Origin: Chitinophagaceae bacterium | Lineage (GTDB): Bacteria > Bacteroidota > Bacteroidia > Chitinophagales > Chitinophagaceae | DNA length: 7,138 nucleotides | Assembly: GCA_947452875.1 (NCBI GenBank) | Contig: CANGEZ010000099.1 | Location: 1 to 7,138, forward strand | Direction of reading: 5' to 3' | Shown: piece by piece, positions 6,941-7,138 of the stretch | Layout: each line of letters opens with the position of its first letter | Position numbering within the stretch: the first letter of the stretch is position 1 | The notes under the pieces: generated by a model | Seen by the model: the letters and a program-made list of their open reading frames with translations, nothing else | Database searches by the model: none | What the model was told of the DNA's origin: nothing | Translations under genes and position numbers: made by a program

Positions 6941-7138
6941 TTCTCCATGTAATTGCTGCGAAATACCCAAACATTGCACTTACACCGCAGTATTTTTCTT
7001 TAGACAATTGCACGGCTCTTTCTACTTTAGGCTTGTCTGTTTCTGAAACTTTTATGGAATAAACAATTGAAACTTTGTCGTAAATTTTTGGATGTTCTTC
7101 TGTTAAAGAGGCCTCGATATCAATTGAAAAGTCAATAA
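6927..7138 (-). CDS. OsmC-family protein, C-terminal fragment
   Basis: A minus-strand frame enters from the right edge and gives 69 residues ending at TAA (6929-6927). The sequence matches the second half of OsmC/Ohr-type proteins: an EEHPKIYDKVSIVYSIKV strand region (13-30 of the fragment), then KVERAVQLSKEKYCGVSAM (37-55). The Cys in KYCGVSAM is the second conserved cysteine of the family; the first would lie upstream, outside the window. OsmC proteins reduce organic hydroperoxides in the cytoplasm using a Cys pair. The spacing and the HPK segment suggest the general OsmC/YhfA-like group rather than Ohr, but this is a weak inference from half a protein. The gene converges on the EamA gene and their coding ends overlap by 14 bp. 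Confidence 0.85.
   Translation of the reverse strand, partial: IDFSIDIEASLTEEHPKIYDKVSIVYSIKVSETDKPKVERAVQLSKEKYCGVSAMFGYFAAITWRINFL

Overview
The window looks like chromosomal DNA from a member of the Bacteroidota, probably near the Chitinophagaceae or another Sphingobacteriia-like group. The grounds are low GC content, a full-length DUF2723 membrane protein, -7 promoter boxes of the Bacteroidota type (TAnnTTTG), little use of Shine-Dalgarno sites, and GC-rich intergenic palindromes of a kind I remember as dispersed repeats in these genomes. The placement is inference; no marker gene is present.

Layout on the minus strand, in transcription order from the right. (a) 6927-7138 is the C-terminal end of an OsmC-family protein that enters from outside the window. 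(b) 2673-5777 is a complete 1034-residue DUF2723 integral membrane protein, a predicted GT-C glycosyltransferase of the protein O-mannosyltransferase type, followed by a clear intrinsic terminator at 2615-2650. (c) 1464-2561 is a 365-residue von Willebrand factor A (VWA) protein with an intact metal site. (d) 1-1285 is a MoxR/ChlI-like AAA+ ATPase that runs off the left edge. The only plus-strand gene is 6056-6940, an EamA-type (DMT superfamily) transporter. It is divergent from the DUF2723 gene and converges on the OsmC gene with a 14-bp overlap.

The ATPase and VWA genes form the recognisable functional pair. AAA+ plus VWA partnerships are known from ChlI/ChlD, RavA/ViaA and MoxR systems. 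This pair most resembles the mycobacterial Rv0958/Rv0959 type, often annotated as magnesium chelatase, although no chlorophyll or cobalamin gene is in view. The other genes have no evident link to it or to each other.

Intergenic DNA. 1286-1463 (178 bp) holds two GC-rich palindromes, one directly after the VWA stop codon and one overlapping the ribosome-binding region of the ATPase gene. 2592-2672 holds the terminator. 5778-6055 (278 bp) lies between divergent genes and is the most unusual stretch. It carries a degenerate 9-bp-period array of about 100 bp running into a perfect 24-bp-arm inverted repeat, flanked by one Bacteroidota-type promoter box for each gene.

I see no CRISPR array, tRNA, rRNA, transposase or phage gene, and no convincing new multi-gene system. 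The best leads are the uncharacterised ATPase/VWA pair and the two repeat-rich intergenic regions.
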